DNA from: Pedobacter sp. UBA4863
GTDB lineage: Bacteria; Bacteroidota; Bacteroidia; Sphingobacteriales; Sphingobacteriaceae
Direction of reading: 5' to 3'
Length of the DNA: 64,000 nt
NCBI RefSeq assembly: GCF_002399615.1
Contig: NZ_DHDZ01000031.1
Coordinates: 1 to 64,000 of the forward strand
Made by a program: the position numbers and the translations under genes. Under the pieces are notes generated by a model. It ran no database searches. It saw only the letters and a program-made list of their open reading frames with translations, and was not told the origin of the DNA. Below, piece by piece: positions 52,819 through 62,312 of this stretch (position 1 is its first letter; each line of letters begins with the position of its first letter).

Positions 52819-53691
52819 TTAAAACTTAAGGTGCTTAACCGTTAAACCTCCGTTAATTAATTGTTTCAACGAGTCTATACCTATTTTAAGATGCGTTTCT
52901 ACATAATTAGCAGTAACAGAGCTATCGCTTTCTGAGGTTTTTACACCTTCTGGTATCATGGGCTGGTCTGACACTAACAATAAAGCGCCGGTAGGAATTT
53001 TATTGGCAAAGCCAGTAGTAAACACTGTTGCAGTTTCCATATCTACGGCCATAGCACGCAAGCTTTTCAAATACTTTTTAAAATTTTTATCGTGCTCCCA
53101 AACCCTGCGGTTGGTAGTGTAACAAGTTCCTGTCCAGTAATCTCTAGAATGGTCTCTAATGGTAGTAGAAATAGCTTTTTGCAATGCAAAAGCAGGTAAA
53201 GCTGGCACTTCTGCTGGCAAATAATCGTTAGAAGTCCCCTCGCCTCTAATTGCCGCAATTGGAAGGATAAGGTCGCCAATTTGGTTTTTCTTCTTTAAAC
53301 CGCCGCATTTACCTAAAAACAACACCGCTTTAGGTTGTATTGCCGTAAGTAAATCCATCATGGTTGCCGCCAGCGGGCTACCCATACCAAAATTGATGAT
53401 GGTGATGCCGTTAGCTGTTACACTTTGCATGGGCTTATCTAAACCATAAATAGGCGCATTGTCGTTCCATTCAGAAAACAGGGATACATACTTGCTAAAA
53501 TTGGTAAGTAAAATGTACTGACCGAATTCTTCTAAAGGCCTGCCAGTATAACGAGGCAGCCAATTTTTCACAATATCCTCTTTGCTTTTTAAGCCTTCTC
53601 TAATTGGTGTTTCCACCTCTTTGGCTTTCTTTGCTTTTTTTACAACTTTTACTACTTCTTCATCTTTTTTTACGTCTTTTTCTTCATTCAT
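52819..53691 (-). CDS. AMP nucleosidase
   Basis: The ATG at 53691 (290 residues) follows a good ribosome binding site (AAAGGAGAAAA). An upstream start at 53763 would translate intergenic repeat DNA. After a Lys/Glu-rich N-terminal stretch comes a nucleoside-phosphorylase-like fold with VTANGITIINFGMGSP, LGKCGG, PIAAIRGEGTS and the VDMETATVFTTGF motif that holds the ribose, then LLVSDQPM. Related Bacteroidota proteins are annotated as AMP nucleosidases, which split AMP into adenine and ribose 5-phosphate. Another purine nucleosidase role is possible. Confidence 0.8.
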   Translation of the reverse strand: MNEEKDVKKDEEVVKVVKKAKKAKEVETPIREGLKSKEDIVKNWLPRYTGRPLEEFGQYILLTNFSKYVSLFSEWNDNAPIYGLDKPMQSVTANGITIINFGMGSPLAATMMDLLTAIQPKAVLFLGKCGGLKKKNQIGDLILPIAAIRGEGTSNDYLPAEVPALPAFALQKAISTTIRDHSRDYWTGTCYTTNRRVWEHDKNFKKYLKSLRAMAVDMETATVFTTGFANKIPTGALLLVSDQPMIPEGVKTSESDSSVTANYVETHLKIGIDSLKQLINGGLTVKHLKF

Positions 53692-53810
53692 ATTTTTTCT
53701 CCTTTCTTTAAATTTATACTTTTTTGTTGACAATTGGTAAATAGTTGATGGTTGATAGCTCATAGACTATTTATCATCGGCCATAAACCATAAACCAAAA
53801 GGTTAAAAAA

Positions 53811-53831
53811 AATCCCGAACAAGTCGGGATT
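53811..53831 (-). terminator. Terminator of the clpX unit
   Basis: An 8-bp stem, AATCCCGA/TCGGGATT, with a 5-nt loop is followed by a T-run on the minus strand, 9 nt after the clpX stop codon. Confidence 0.85.
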
Positions 53832-53839
53832 TTATAGTT

Positions 53840-55078
53840 TTAAGCTGCCTTAAGTTTTTTGAAATCAGATTTCTCAAATTTCTCCTTGGCATACGCTAGT
53901 GTAATCTCTAACTCTTTTACATCCGTTTCAGACGGTGTGTCGTACATCGCGTCTAACATGATAGATTCGCAGATTGATCTTAATCCCCTTGCCCCTAATT
54001 TGTATTCCATGGCTTTATCTACAATAAACTCTAGCACCTCATCATCAAACTTCAATGCTACATTTTCATAATTGAAAAGCTTCACATATTGCTTGGTTAG
54101 TGAATTTTTAGGTTCTGTTAAGATATTGCGCAATGCTGCTTTATCTAAAGGTTCTAAGTGCGTTAAAACCGGCACACGTCCAATTAGCTCTGGAATTAAG
54201 CCAAACGACTTTAAATCTTGAGGAGTGATGTACTTGTATAGGTTTTTAAAATCTAAATCCACTTCGTCTTTCTTCACCTTATAGCCCACTGCCTGCGTAC
54301 GTAAACGATTGGCAATTTTTCTTTCGATACCATCAAAAGCACCACCGCAGATAAATAAAATATTATTGGTGTTTACGGCAATCATTTTTTGGTCTGGATG
54401 CTTTCTACCTCCTTGTGGTGGTACATTCACAATAGTTCCTTCTAAAATTTTCAACAATGCCTGTTGTACGCCCTCGCCACTTACATCTCTCGTTATCGAT
54501 GGGTTATCGCTTTTACGGGCTACCTTATCTACCTCGTCAATGTAAACAATACCACGCTCTGCCGAAGCGACATCGTAATCTGCTGCTTGCAATAAACGGG
54601 TTAAAATACTTTCTACGTCTTCGCCAACATACCCTGCCTCAGTTAATACAGTTGCATCTACAATACAAAACGGCACGTGTAAGATCTTCGCAATGGTTTT
54701 GGCCAAAAGGGTTTTTCCTGTCCCTGTTTCGCCAACTAACATGATGTTCGATTTTTCGATCTCTACTTCATCTTTATCAATCTTTTGGCTTAATCTCTTG
54801 TAGTGATTATAAACCGCTACAGAAAGCACTTTTTTTGCATCGTACTGACCAATTACATATTGATCTAAGTGCGCTTTAATCTCCGCAGGTTTTAAGAGTT
54901 TAAAACTCTCGTCAAACGCCTTGCCTTTTTTATTTCCTAGCTCTTGTGCCAGCAAAACATTGGCCTGATTTACACATTTATCGCATATATATGCATCCAA
55001 GCCCTCAATTAACATTAAGGTTTCGTCTTTAGGAGTGCCGCAAAACGAACAATGTGAAACTTTTCCTTGTCTAGCCAT
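53840..55078 (-). CDS. clpX: ATP-dependent Clp protease ATP-binding subunit ClpX
   Basis: 412 residues. An N-terminal C4 zinc finger (CSFCGTPKDE...CDKC) recognises adaptors. The AAA+ core has Walker A GETGTGKTLLAKT near 118, the pore loop GYVGED and Walker B IVYIDEVDK. Sensor 2 is in YKLGARGLRSI. It unfolds tagged proteins and feeds them to ClpP, which is coded 72 nt upstream. The order tig-(small gene)-clpP-clpX is the conserved bacterial arrangement. Confidence 0.97.
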   Translation of the reverse strand: MARQGKVSHCSFCGTPKDETLMLIEGLDAYICDKCVNQANVLLAQELGNKKGKAFDESFKLLKPAEIKAHLDQYVIGQYDAKKVLSVAVYNHYKRLSQKIDKDEVEIEKSNIMLVGETGTGKTLLAKTIAKILHVPFCIVDATVLTEAGYVGEDVESILTRLLQAADYDVASAERGIVYIDEVDKVARKSDNPSITRDVSGEGVQQALLKILEGTIVNVPPQGGRKHPDQKMIAVNTNNILFICGGAFDGIERKIANRLRTQAVGYKVKKDEVDLDFKNLYKYITPQDLKSFGLIPELIGRVPVLTHLEPLDKAALRNILTEPKNSLTKQYVKLFNYENVALKFDDEVLEFIVDKAMEYKLGARGLRSICESIMLDAMYDTPSETDVKELEITLAYAKEKFEKSDFKKLKAA

Positions 55079-55150
55079 TTTTTTTGTTTTCAGTTTTCAA
55101 TTTGTAGTTTGCAGTTGGTTGCCTATTGCGCACTGCAAACTGCAACTGAA

Positions 55151-55837
55151 TTATTTTGTTCCGCCTAATACCTCATCAATCATACCAAAGTCTTTAGCTT
55201 CGGTAGAAGTCATCCAATAATCACGATCGGATGCTTTTTCTACCCACTCGTAAGATTGTCCTGAATGTGATGAAATGATGTCATATAATTCTTTTTTCAA
55301 TTTAAGCATTTCTCTCAAATTGATCTCCATATCTGATGCCACACCTTGTGCACCGCCCGAAGGTTGGTGAATCATTACCCTAGAATGCTTTAACGCTGCA
55401 CGTTTGCCTTTAGCGCCCGCTACCAATAAAACAGCACCCATTGATGCGGCCATACCAGTACAAATTGTTGCCACATCTGGTGTGATGTACTGCATGGTAT
55501 CGTAAATACCTAAACCTGCATATACAGAACCGCCCGGAGAGTTAATGTAAATTTGGATATCCCTGTCTGCATCTACCGATTGCAAAAACAATAACTGCGC
55601 CTGAATGATATTTGCATTTTGATCATAAACAGCATCACCTAAAAAAATGATACGATCCATCATCAAACGAGAGAACACGTCCATTTGTGCAACGTTTAAC
55701 TGGCGCTCCTCAATGATGTAAGGCGTCATCCCTTTTGGCGAATTGTTGGTAGCGCCAATAAATCTATCTACGTTTAATCCGTTAATACGATGATGTTTAA
55801 CGGCATATTTTCTAAATTCGTCTTTGTCTATTTTCAT
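55151..55837 (-). CDS. clpP: ATP-dependent Clp protease proteolytic subunit ClpP
   Basis: 228 residues. The catalytic Ser is in CTGMAASMGAVLL, the His in HSRVMIHQPSGG and the Asp in the helix after EKASDRDYWM. An N-terminal extension of ~30 residues (HHRINGLNVDRFIGATN) is typical for Bacteroidota. It forms the barrel-shaped protease with ClpX. The start ATG is spaced normally from upstream intergenic DNA. Confidence 0.97.
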   Translation of the reverse strand: MKIDKDEFRKYAVKHHRINGLNVDRFIGATNNSPKGMTPYIIEERQLNVAQMDVFSRLMMDRIIFLGDAVYDQNANIIQAQLLFLQSVDADRDIQIYINSPGGSVYAGLGIYDTMQYITPDVATICTGMAASMGAVLLVAGAKGKRAALKHSRVMIHQPSGGAQGVASDMEINLREMLKLKKELYDIISSHSGQSYEWVEKASDRDYWMTSTEAKDFGMIDEVLGGTK

Positions 55838-56013
55838 GATTCGTTTTAGCTAAGAGCATGGAGCTTTGAGCAACAATGCTTTTTAAAAATTTTCTGTAAG
55901 TTATGATGTCAAACACTAAACTAAAAATTTAAGTTACATTTTTAGAATGGATACCCTCTAATATTTAACTTTTAGATATTGACAAACCCTATACCATTTA
56001 AAAATATATGACA

Positions 56014-56385
56014 TTATTGCATGCTAGGCCTTATTAGACTTTTTGAAAAGCTTGTAATCATTTTAGCTAGCATTTCTAGTTCTTCCAAAATCACTGCCAG
56101 TTCTTGGTCAGAAACTAACTGCCGTTTATGAAGAACTAAAACAATATTTGCATTTTCAAAAACAGAACGATGAGCAAAATTCAAAAACCTCCTGAAATCT
56201 AAAGAAGAACTTGATCCCGAACCTTCTGCAATATTATTAGATACGCTAAGAGCAGCTCCTCGAAGCTGCTCTGCAAATCTATATTTCTTTATTTCCTCTA
56301 ACTTTTCGGAAATATCAATCAACTTATCACCTGTTGCGATAGCCTTCTGCCATATTATCAGGTCTTGAAATCTGAATTTTGCCAT
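56014..56385 (-). CDS. Four-helix bundle (S23) protein
   Basis: 123 residues of the 23S-rRNA-intervening-sequence/four-helix bundle family. It starts KFRFQDLIIWQKAIATGDKL and continues with RFAEQLRGAALSVSNNIAEGSG, the family's best-conserved stretch, and DFRRFLNFAHRSVFENANIV. Members were first found inside rRNA insertions but are common in Bacteroidota genomes away from rRNA. Function is unknown. Its insertion between tig and clpP breaks the usual tight pairing and suggests a late arrival. Confidence 0.85.
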   Translation of the reverse strand: MAKFRFQDLIIWQKAIATGDKLIDISEKLEEIKKYRFAEQLRGAALSVSNNIAEGSGSSSSLDFRRFLNFAHRSVFENANIVLVLHKRQLVSDQELAVILEELEMLAKMITSFSKSLIRPSMQ

Positions 56386-56448
56386 TCAGCAAAATACAAT
56401 TTTAGTTAGACATTATGAAGCTTTTGGCTCCATGCCCTTTGCCCAATA

Positions 56449-57795
56449 TTACTTCAACTCCGTAAACTTGTTGTAAGCAATTTCCTTTTCGTTTAAGGTA
56501 GCTACGGATTTAATGTAATCGAAAACTTTTAATGCTTTAACCTCTTCGAAAACACGGTTAGCATTTTCTTTTTCTTGCAAGAAGTTAGCGGCATATTGCG
56601 CCAATTGGTCTTCTGGAAGTGGCGTTGGGCTATACATTCTAAATTGTGCATCTAAACGTTGCTTTGCTGCTTCGAAAACGTCTTTATAATCAATTTTAAT
56701 GTCGTTGTCTTTAATGATTTTATTCTCGATCAAAGTCCATTTCAGGTTTTTAGCAAAATCATCGTAACCTTGTGCCAACTCTTCGTCGGTTAATTTTTCG
56801 TTGGTAGCTTTTAACCATTTACGCAAAAACTCATCTGGCAATTGCATTTTAGTTTGCTCGGTAAATTGAGTGTAAATGTCGTTTTGCAATTTACGATCTG
56901 CATCTTGCTTAAACATGCCTTCAATTTCTTCTGTAATTTTAGCAGTGAAACCAGCTTCGTCTTTTACCGTATCAGCACCGAAAATTTTATCGAAAAATTC
57001 TTGGTTTAAATCTGCTTCTTCTAAACGGTTTACGTTTTTAACTGATACCGAGAATTTAGATTTCAATTCAGCGGCATCTTCTTCGCTGATGTTTAATAAT
57101 TTTGCAATTGTAGCGGCATCGCCACCAAAAGCTTTATTCACATCAAGCTCTAAAGTATCATCTTTTTTAACACCAACTAGGGTTTTCAAGATTTTCTTGT
57201 CAGTTACTAAATCTAAACGGATAGAACCAGTAGCTACAATACCGCCTTCAAATTCAGTACCATCGTTAGCTAATTGTTTCAATTCGGCATAAAGCACATC
57301 ACCTTCGGCAGAAACTTCAGGATTTGTCATTTTACCATAGCTCTTACGGATATTAGCAATACGCTCACTTAAAGTTTCTTCGTCGGCTTTAACGTTGTAG
57401 TGCGTAAATTTATCTTTAGAAGAAACCTCTATATCAACTGCTGGTGCCAAACCTAGCTCATAGGCGAAGTTAAAAGTATCGTTATAGTCCCAATTGTATT
57501 GAGAATCGTCTTCTTGAACAGGAAGCGGTTGACCTAAAATCTCAACGTTATTATCAGTAAGGTAATTTGTGATTTTATCGTTCAACATATTGTTGATTTC
57601 TTCTACCAAGATGCTTTTGCCATACATTCTTTTAATGTGTGCAGCTGGCACCATTCCTTTACGGAAACCTGGTAAATTAGCTTTTTTAGCCTGCTCCTTA
57701 ATAGCTTTATCTACGTTTGGAGTGTAATCTTCAGGGGCTAAAGTAATTTTTACTAAAGCATTTAAATCGTCAATTTTTTCCTGTGTAATATTCAT
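56449..57795 (-). CDS. tig: Trigger factor
   Basis: 448 residues. The ribosome-binding domain carries the signature LPGFRKGMVP (about residues 40-49, a variant of GFRxGKxP). A PPIase-like middle domain follows, then a long helical chaperone C-domain. The middle domain has an FEGG segment (GTEFEGGIVATGSI), but the FKBP active-site pattern is weak, so isomerase activity may be absent. It folds nascent chains at the ribosome exit and lies upstream of clpP/clpX. Confidence 0.95.
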   Translation of the reverse strand: MNITQEKIDDLNALVKITLAPEDYTPNVDKAIKEQAKKANLPGFRKGMVPAAHIKRMYGKSILVEEINNMLNDKITNYLTDNNVEILGQPLPVQEDDSQYNWDYNDTFNFAYELGLAPAVDIEVSSKDKFTHYNVKADEETLSERIANIRKSYGKMTNPEVSAEGDVLYAELKQLANDGTEFEGGIVATGSIRLDLVTDKKILKTLVGVKKDDTLELDVNKAFGGDAATIAKLLNISEEDAAELKSKFSVSVKNVNRLEEADLNQEFFDKIFGADTVKDEAGFTAKITEEIEGMFKQDADRKLQNDIYTQFTEQTKMQLPDEFLRKWLKATNEKLTDEELAQGYDDFAKNLKWTLIENKIIKDNDIKIDYKDVFEAAKQRLDAQFRMYSPTPLPEDQLAQYAANFLQEKENANRVFEEVKALKVFDYIKSVATLNEKEIAYNKFTELK

Positions 57796-57898
57796 TTAGA
57801 TATGAGTATTGAGATATGAGATTTGAGACAAAAAGGTTAGTCCAAACACACACATCGATTTATGTTTAATTCTTTATCAATGTCTTTTTAAAATAAAA

Positions 57899-57922
57899 CC
57901 GTCCCAATTTGCATTGGAACGG
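57899..57922 (-). terminator. Terminator of tRNA-Leu(UAG)
   Basis: On the minus strand CCGTTCCAAT / ATTGGGACGG pair over 10 positions with one mismatch around a 4-nt loop, then a TTTTATTTT tract. It begins 15 nt after the tRNA 3' end. Confidence 0.8.
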
Positions 57923-57937
57923 CCTTAATCTTTATTG

Positions 57938-58019
57938 TGCGGAAGAAGGGACTCGAACCCCCACGCCGTGAAGCGCCAGATCCTAAGTCTGGTGCGGCTA
58001 CCAATTACGCCACTTCCGC
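57938..58019 (-). tRNA. tRNA-Leu (anticodon UAG)
   Basis: An 82-nt class II tRNA. Acceptor stem GCGGAAG pairs with CTTCCGC, discriminator A. The D-loop is AATTGGTAGCC, the anticodon arm CCAGA-CTTAGGA-TCTGG gives TAG, and a variable arm and a T-arm with GGTTCGAGTC follow. CCA is not encoded. Confidence 0.94.
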
Positions 58020-58143
58020 AGTTAGGATTTATTTAGGACTGCAAAGATAGAAATTACATTTACTATTTTACAATAATTGATAAAAAAAAATCAATTATAA
58101 TTCGATACAAATCTAAATCGCTCATATTCAAGGAAAATAATTT

Positions 58144-58989
58144 TTAGTTAAATCCTAGTCCGCTGATAGAAAGGTTTTCAGCACCTACAGCTACTTGTGC
58201 CTTACTGGCTTTTACCTCGAAATAATTGATGGCTGGACACATCATCTCTGTGTATCTTGTCTTATTAAACGGAACAGCCACCATCTCATTATTTATTAGC
58301 CTAAAAAGACTAGTTTGTTTCCATTCTCCGTTAGCAACCTTGGTTTTTGTAGCTTGAACAGGCTTTCCTTCGTTAGCTACTTGATCTATGGCATTTACAC
58401 GCTTAAACTCGCCAACTGTGTTTAATAAATAGCCATCGCAATCAAAATCTTTTTCAAACTTCTTTCCTGCACCCTCTACCACAAACCTAACTTTCTTATC
58501 AGCAAGCAATACCAACGACATTTTTACTTCTTCTCCTGGATACCAATAATACTCTTTTTGTGCTGGTGCATTTTCAAAAACAGCTTTTTGCCCACTCTTA
58601 TGTTCGGTTCTGCGCAAAAATGGCCTAAATGCTTTGCGTTGTTTAGAAATTTGCCCTTTCTCCTCCCTCACTACTTCCCAAGTTAAACCAATATCTGTTT
58701 CTTGATTTCCCATACTACCACCCATATAGATAGATGGATTATCTAAATATTGTCCTGGTTTTTTAGGATGCTTTCTATCTTCATCAAAAACGATGGTTGG
58801 TAAAATCACCGTACCTTCAATACCTCGCCAATAATCGTGGCTAGAAACTAATTTTCGGTAATAAGCTCCCTCAAAACACGGCCTTTGGGCTACTGGAAGT
58901 ATTTCGTTAAGAATAACAATAGTTTTATGGCTACTTAAAGTTGAGGTTTTATTAACCACACACGCTACCAAACTGCCCATACTTAACAA
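58144..58989 (-). CDS. Putative lipoprotein, unknown function
   Basis: 281 residues from a TTG at 58989. I do not recognise a named family. The body is rich in beta strands and aromatic residues, with SHDYWRGIEGTVILPTIVFD, YLDNPSIYMGG, QETDIGLTWEVVRE and KAFRPFLRRTEHKSG, and resembles secreted hypothetical proteins of a lectin-like or jelly-roll type. The frame continues upstream without ATG, reading IRRFRFGFALLSMGSLVAC. That would be a complete lipoprotein signal with lipobox LVAC, so translation may start at an ATT near 59023-59028. The gene follows the BtuF-like gene closely on the same strand. Confidence 0.6.
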   Translation of the reverse strand: MLSMGSLVACVVNKTSTLSSHKTIVILNEILPVAQRPCFEGAYYRKLVSSHDYWRGIEGTVILPTIVFDEDRKHPKKPGQYLDNPSIYMGGSMGNQETDIGLTWEVVREEKGQISKQRKAFRPFLRRTEHKSGQKAVFENAPAQKEYYWYPGEEVKMSLVLLADKKVRFVVEGAGKKFEKDFDCDGYLLNTVGEFKRVNAIDQVANEGKPVQATKTKVANGEWKQTSLFRLINNEMVAVPFNKTRYTEMMCPAINYFEVKASKAQVAVGAENLSISGLGFN

Positions 58990-59040
58990 GGCGAAACCAA
59001 ATCTAAAACGACGAATAATTTCAATAATTAATGATTCAAG

Positions 59041-59844
59041 TTATCTCTTAATTAGTTGATTTTGAAACTCAAAAAAATACTGTACTGCCTTAACCAACCT
59101 GCTTCCATACCAAGAAAACATTTCTCCATCAACCAACATTACTTTTGCATTTGACAAAGCCAATTGTATTTCATCTACATGTTTTTCTTTAAATGGATAG
59201 GGTTCTGAAGATAGAAAGACCAGTTCACAGTTCATGGTTTTCAGTTGGGAAAGCTCAATTTCCGGGTAGCGGTTTTCCTTAATTACATTACGCAAGCCTA
59301 TTTTCTGGAGTATATCGTTAATAAATGTAGCTCTTCCAGCTAACATGTAAGGGTCTTTCCAAATTAAGTAAGCTGCCGTTTTATCAATTGCTTTTTCTAG
59401 CGCTAAAGTCTGTAAATCTCTAAAACCTGCACCAATTAAGTGGTTTAAATAGGTTGCTTCTGGCTGCCGATCTACCAAAGCTCCTATGTCGGCAATAGTC
59501 TGCAGGGCGTCTTGCAAGTTATAGATTTCGCTCATCCAAACGGGAAACTCTTGTTGCAACAATTCAATATCAGCTCTGCTATTTTCTTCTTTGTTACCAA
59601 TAATCAAATCAGGCTTTAATTCCCTGATGATCTCAATTTTGAGGTTTTTTGTGCCGCCTACTTTCTGTTTTGCCGCAAATTTTTCTATAGGATGTATGCA
59701 AAACTTGGTTAGCCCAATCACTTCTTCATCCAAACCTAAATCGAAAAGCAATTCGGTTTGCGAAGGCACCAAAGAGACAATCCTTTTAGGAGGATAAGTG
59801 ATAGAGATTTCGTTGCCAAGCTGGTCTGTGAAGGATTTATGCAT
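59041..59844 (-). CDS. BtuF-like cobalamin/metal-chelate binding protein
   Basis: 267 residues from the ATG at 59844; an upstream ATG at 59868 is possible. The fold is that of helical-backbone metal receptors: RIVSLVPSQTELLFDLGL, VIGLTKFCIHP, KPDLIIGNKEEN, then a second lobe with YMLAGRATFINDILQKIG and ELVFLSSEPYPF. Orthologs bind vitamin B12 or ferric siderophores for ABC uptake. No signal peptide or lipobox is seen in either start choice, so it may be a cytoplasmic member or its start is misjudged. No permease or ATPase gene is adjacent. Confidence 0.8.
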   Translation of the reverse strand: MHKSFTDQLGNEISITYPPKRIVSLVPSQTELLFDLGLDEEVIGLTKFCIHPIEKFAAKQKVGGTKNLKIEIIRELKPDLIIGNKEENSRADIELLQQEFPVWMSEIYNLQDALQTIADIGALVDRQPEATYLNHLIGAGFRDLQTLALEKAIDKTAAYLIWKDPYMLAGRATFINDILQKIGLRNVIKENRYPEIELSQLKTMNCELVFLSSEPYPFKEKHVDEIQLALSNAKVMLVDGEMFSWYGSRLVKAVQYFFEFQNQLIKR

Positions 59845-59994
59845 AAAGCAAAGATATATTTCTGGCAAATTAATGCCTACGAAAGATTTATTTCTATAAT
59901 ATTTTCATGGTGCATTAGCCAAAGATATTTAGCCCTAATGAAAACAAAAAGCCCATTTATCTCTTTTTATATATAGGATACTTAAGATAAAAGC

Positions 59995-62172
59995 ATGAGC
60001 AGAACAATTATTATTTCGAATAGACTACCCGTAAAAATTAGTAAAATTAATGGAAAATATGTACTTAAAAAGAGCGAAGGCGGTTTAGCTACCGGACTTG
60101 GCGATGTTTACAACAGCGGAAGTATGCTATGGGTAGGTTGGCCTGGTATTGATATCCCTGAAAAAGATCAGCCAGAGATCATCCAAAAATTAGTGTCACT
60201 TAATCTCATTCCTGTCTTTTTAACACAAGAAGAAATCAACTTATATTATGAGGGATTTTCTAACGAAGTATTATGGCCAGTTTTTCATTACTTAGTTACT
60301 TATGCCCGTTACGAACAAACCTATTGGGACAGCTATATTGCTGTGAACGAAAAATTTGCTGCAGCAACTCAGCAAGCCTTTAACGAAGGTGATAAAATAT
60401 GGATACAAGATTACCAACTTTTACTTCTTCCATCGTTATTAAGAGCACAATTACCCGAAGCTACTATTGGTTTTTTCCAACATATCCCCTTCCCATCTTT
60501 TGAAATTTTTAGGCTAATTCCGTGGCGAGATAAATTGATAGATGGTATATTGGGTGCCGATTTAATTGGTTTTCATACTTACGATGATGTTCGTCATTTT
60601 TTAAGTGCAGCTTCGCTTCTTACACCAATTACCTTTTCCTCAAACATTATTGCGATGGGCAACCGGCAAATTATTGTAGAGCCTTTCCCCATGGGAATTG
60701 ATTACGACAAGTTTGAGCAGATGCCATTACAACGACAAGTATTGGCAGAGATAGAAAATTTAAACAGCGAAAAACATGGCAGAATTATACTATCTATAGA
60801 CAGGCTAGATTATAGCAAGGGCATTTTAGAACGCATTAGAGCATACGAACTTTTATTACAATTACACCCTAAATTTATTGGAGAGATAAGCTTATTTATG
60901 GTAGTTGTTCCATCTAGGGATACCGTTGCGCAGTATAAAGAACTCAAAGAGAATATTGACCAATTAGTAGGGAACATTAATGCGAAATATCGAACATTAG
61001 ATTGGGTCCCCATCAATTATTTTTACCGTTCTTTCTCTATGAAAACGCTTTCGGCCATGTATTGCGTAGCTGATATTTGTTTAGTTACGCCAATGAGAGA
61101 CGGCATGAACCTGGTAAGCAAAGAATATGTAGCCAGCAGAAGAGATGAAACTGGTGTGCTTATTTTAAGTGAAATGGCTGGCGCTTCTAAGGAACTGAGC
61201 GATGCCATTATCGTTAACCCGAACAACCTTGGAGACATGATGAATGCCATTGTAGAAGCACTAACCATGCCTTTAGAAGAGCAGAAAAGAAAAATGCAAA
61301 TTATGCGATCTTTAGTGCGCAAATTTAATGTAAAGAGATGGGTAAGCAACTTCTTAGCTCGTATGGAGGATGCTAAACTACTACAATACTCATTAAAGAC
61401 TAAACATGCTGTAAATATGGTAAGTCAAGGAATTATTAGTAGATATGCCGCTACCCAAAAACGCATTATATTTTTAGATTACGATGGAACTTTAGTAGGC
61501 TTTAAAACTAATATAGACGAAGCCAGTCCAGATGAAGAGTTACTACAACTATTAAATGATTTCGCTGAAGATACACAAAATACACTGGTAATTATTAGTG
61601 GCAGAAAACATGAAACACTACAACAATGGTTCGGCCACCTTAACATTGGCATTATTGCAGAGCACGGTGCCTGGCAAAAAAAACAAGGCGAAGAATGGCA
61701 CTCGCTACCTTTATTAAACGACCAATGGAAAAGCGAAATAAAAAGTATTTTAACAACTTATACCGACCGCACTATAGGTTCTTTTATTGAAGAAAAAAGC
61801 TTTTCTATAGTTTGGCATTACCGCAAAACAGAAAGTGGCCTAGGCGAATTAAGAGCTAACGAAATTATTAACAATATGCGAGTTTTGGCGGCCGACAAAG
61901 GTTTACAGATTATGCCGGGCAACAAAGTTATCGAATTTAGAAACATGGAAGTAAACAAAGGAAAAGCGGCCATGAACTGGATGCACGAAACGGCATACGA
62001 TTTTATACTTGCCATGGGCGACGACCATACCGACGAAGATCTTTTTAAAGCGATGCCAAACAATGGGATTACGATAAAAGTTGGCAGTGAGGTTTCGGAA
62101 GCGAAGTTTTATTTAAATGATCATTTAGAAGTAAGGGAATTGTTGAGATCGATATTGGAAAAAAGTAAATAA
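59995..62172 (+). CDS. Trehalose-6-phosphate synthase/phosphatase fusion
   Basis: 725 residues. The GT20 synthase half (1-~470) starts IIISNRLPVKIS, with EGGLATGLG, IWIQDYQLLLLP, FPMGIDYDKF and TPMRDGMNLVSKEYVASR. The HAD phosphatase half (~485-720) has FLDYDGTLVGF, VIISGRKHETLQ, and MGDDHTDEDLFKAM. The fusion makes trehalose from UDP- or ADP-glucose and glucose 6-phosphate in two steps, for osmotic or desiccation protection. It is convergent with a GH15 gene, a pairing often seen in Bacteroidota. Confidence 0.95.
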   Translation: MSRTIIISNRLPVKISKINGKYVLKKSEGGLATGLGDVYNSGSMLWVGWPGIDIPEKDQPEIIQKLVSLNLIPVFLTQEEINLYYEGFSNEVLWPVFHYLVTYARYEQTYWDSYIAVNEKFAAATQQAFNEGDKIWIQDYQLLLLPSLLRAQLPEATIGFFQHIPFPSFEIFRLIPWRDKLIDGILGADLIGFHTYDDVRHFLSAASLLTPITFSSNIIAMGNRQIIVEPFPMGIDYDKFEQMPLQRQVLAEIENLNSEKHGRIILSIDRLDYSKGILERIRAYELLLQLHPKFIGEISLFMVVVPSRDTVAQYKELKENIDQLVGNINAKYRTLDWVPINYFYRSFSMKTLSAMYCVADICLVTPMRDGMNLVSKEYVASRRDETGVLILSEMAGASKELSDAIIVNPNNLGDMMNAIVEALTMPLEEQKRKMQIMRSLVRKFNVKRWVSNFLARMEDAKLLQYSLKTKHAVNMVSQGIISRYAATQKRIIFLDYDGTLVGFKTNIDEASPDEELLQLLNDFAEDTQNTLVIISGRKHETLQQWFGHLNIGIIAEHGAWQKKQGEEWHSLPLLNDQWKSEIKSILTTYTDRTIGSFIEEKSFSIVWHYRKTESGLGELRANEIINNMRVLAADKGLQIMPGNKVIEFRNMEVNKGKAAMNWMHETAYDFILAMGDDHTDEDLFKAMPNNGITIKVGSEVSEAKFYLNDHLEVRELLRSILEKSK

Positions 62173-62312
62173 AACGTCATTTCGGCCGCAGCGCAGCGAG
62201 TGGACAAGTTAAAGAAAGCTTAACTAAATCTTTGAGCATGATTAAATTTCAAAGATTTCTCGACCAACTTACGATGACGGCAATCTATAAGTGTTACAAG
62301 CTTAAAAATCCG
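62173..62312. repeat. Intergenic imperfect palindrome
   Basis: Between two convergent genes, CGTCAT near 62175 is mirrored by ATGACG near 62273, with AAATCTTTGAGCATG / CAAAGATTT inside. It has the form of the dispersed CGTCATTTCG...-type intergenic palindromes of this phylum and may act as a two-way terminator or mRNA-end structure. Confidence 0.5.
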
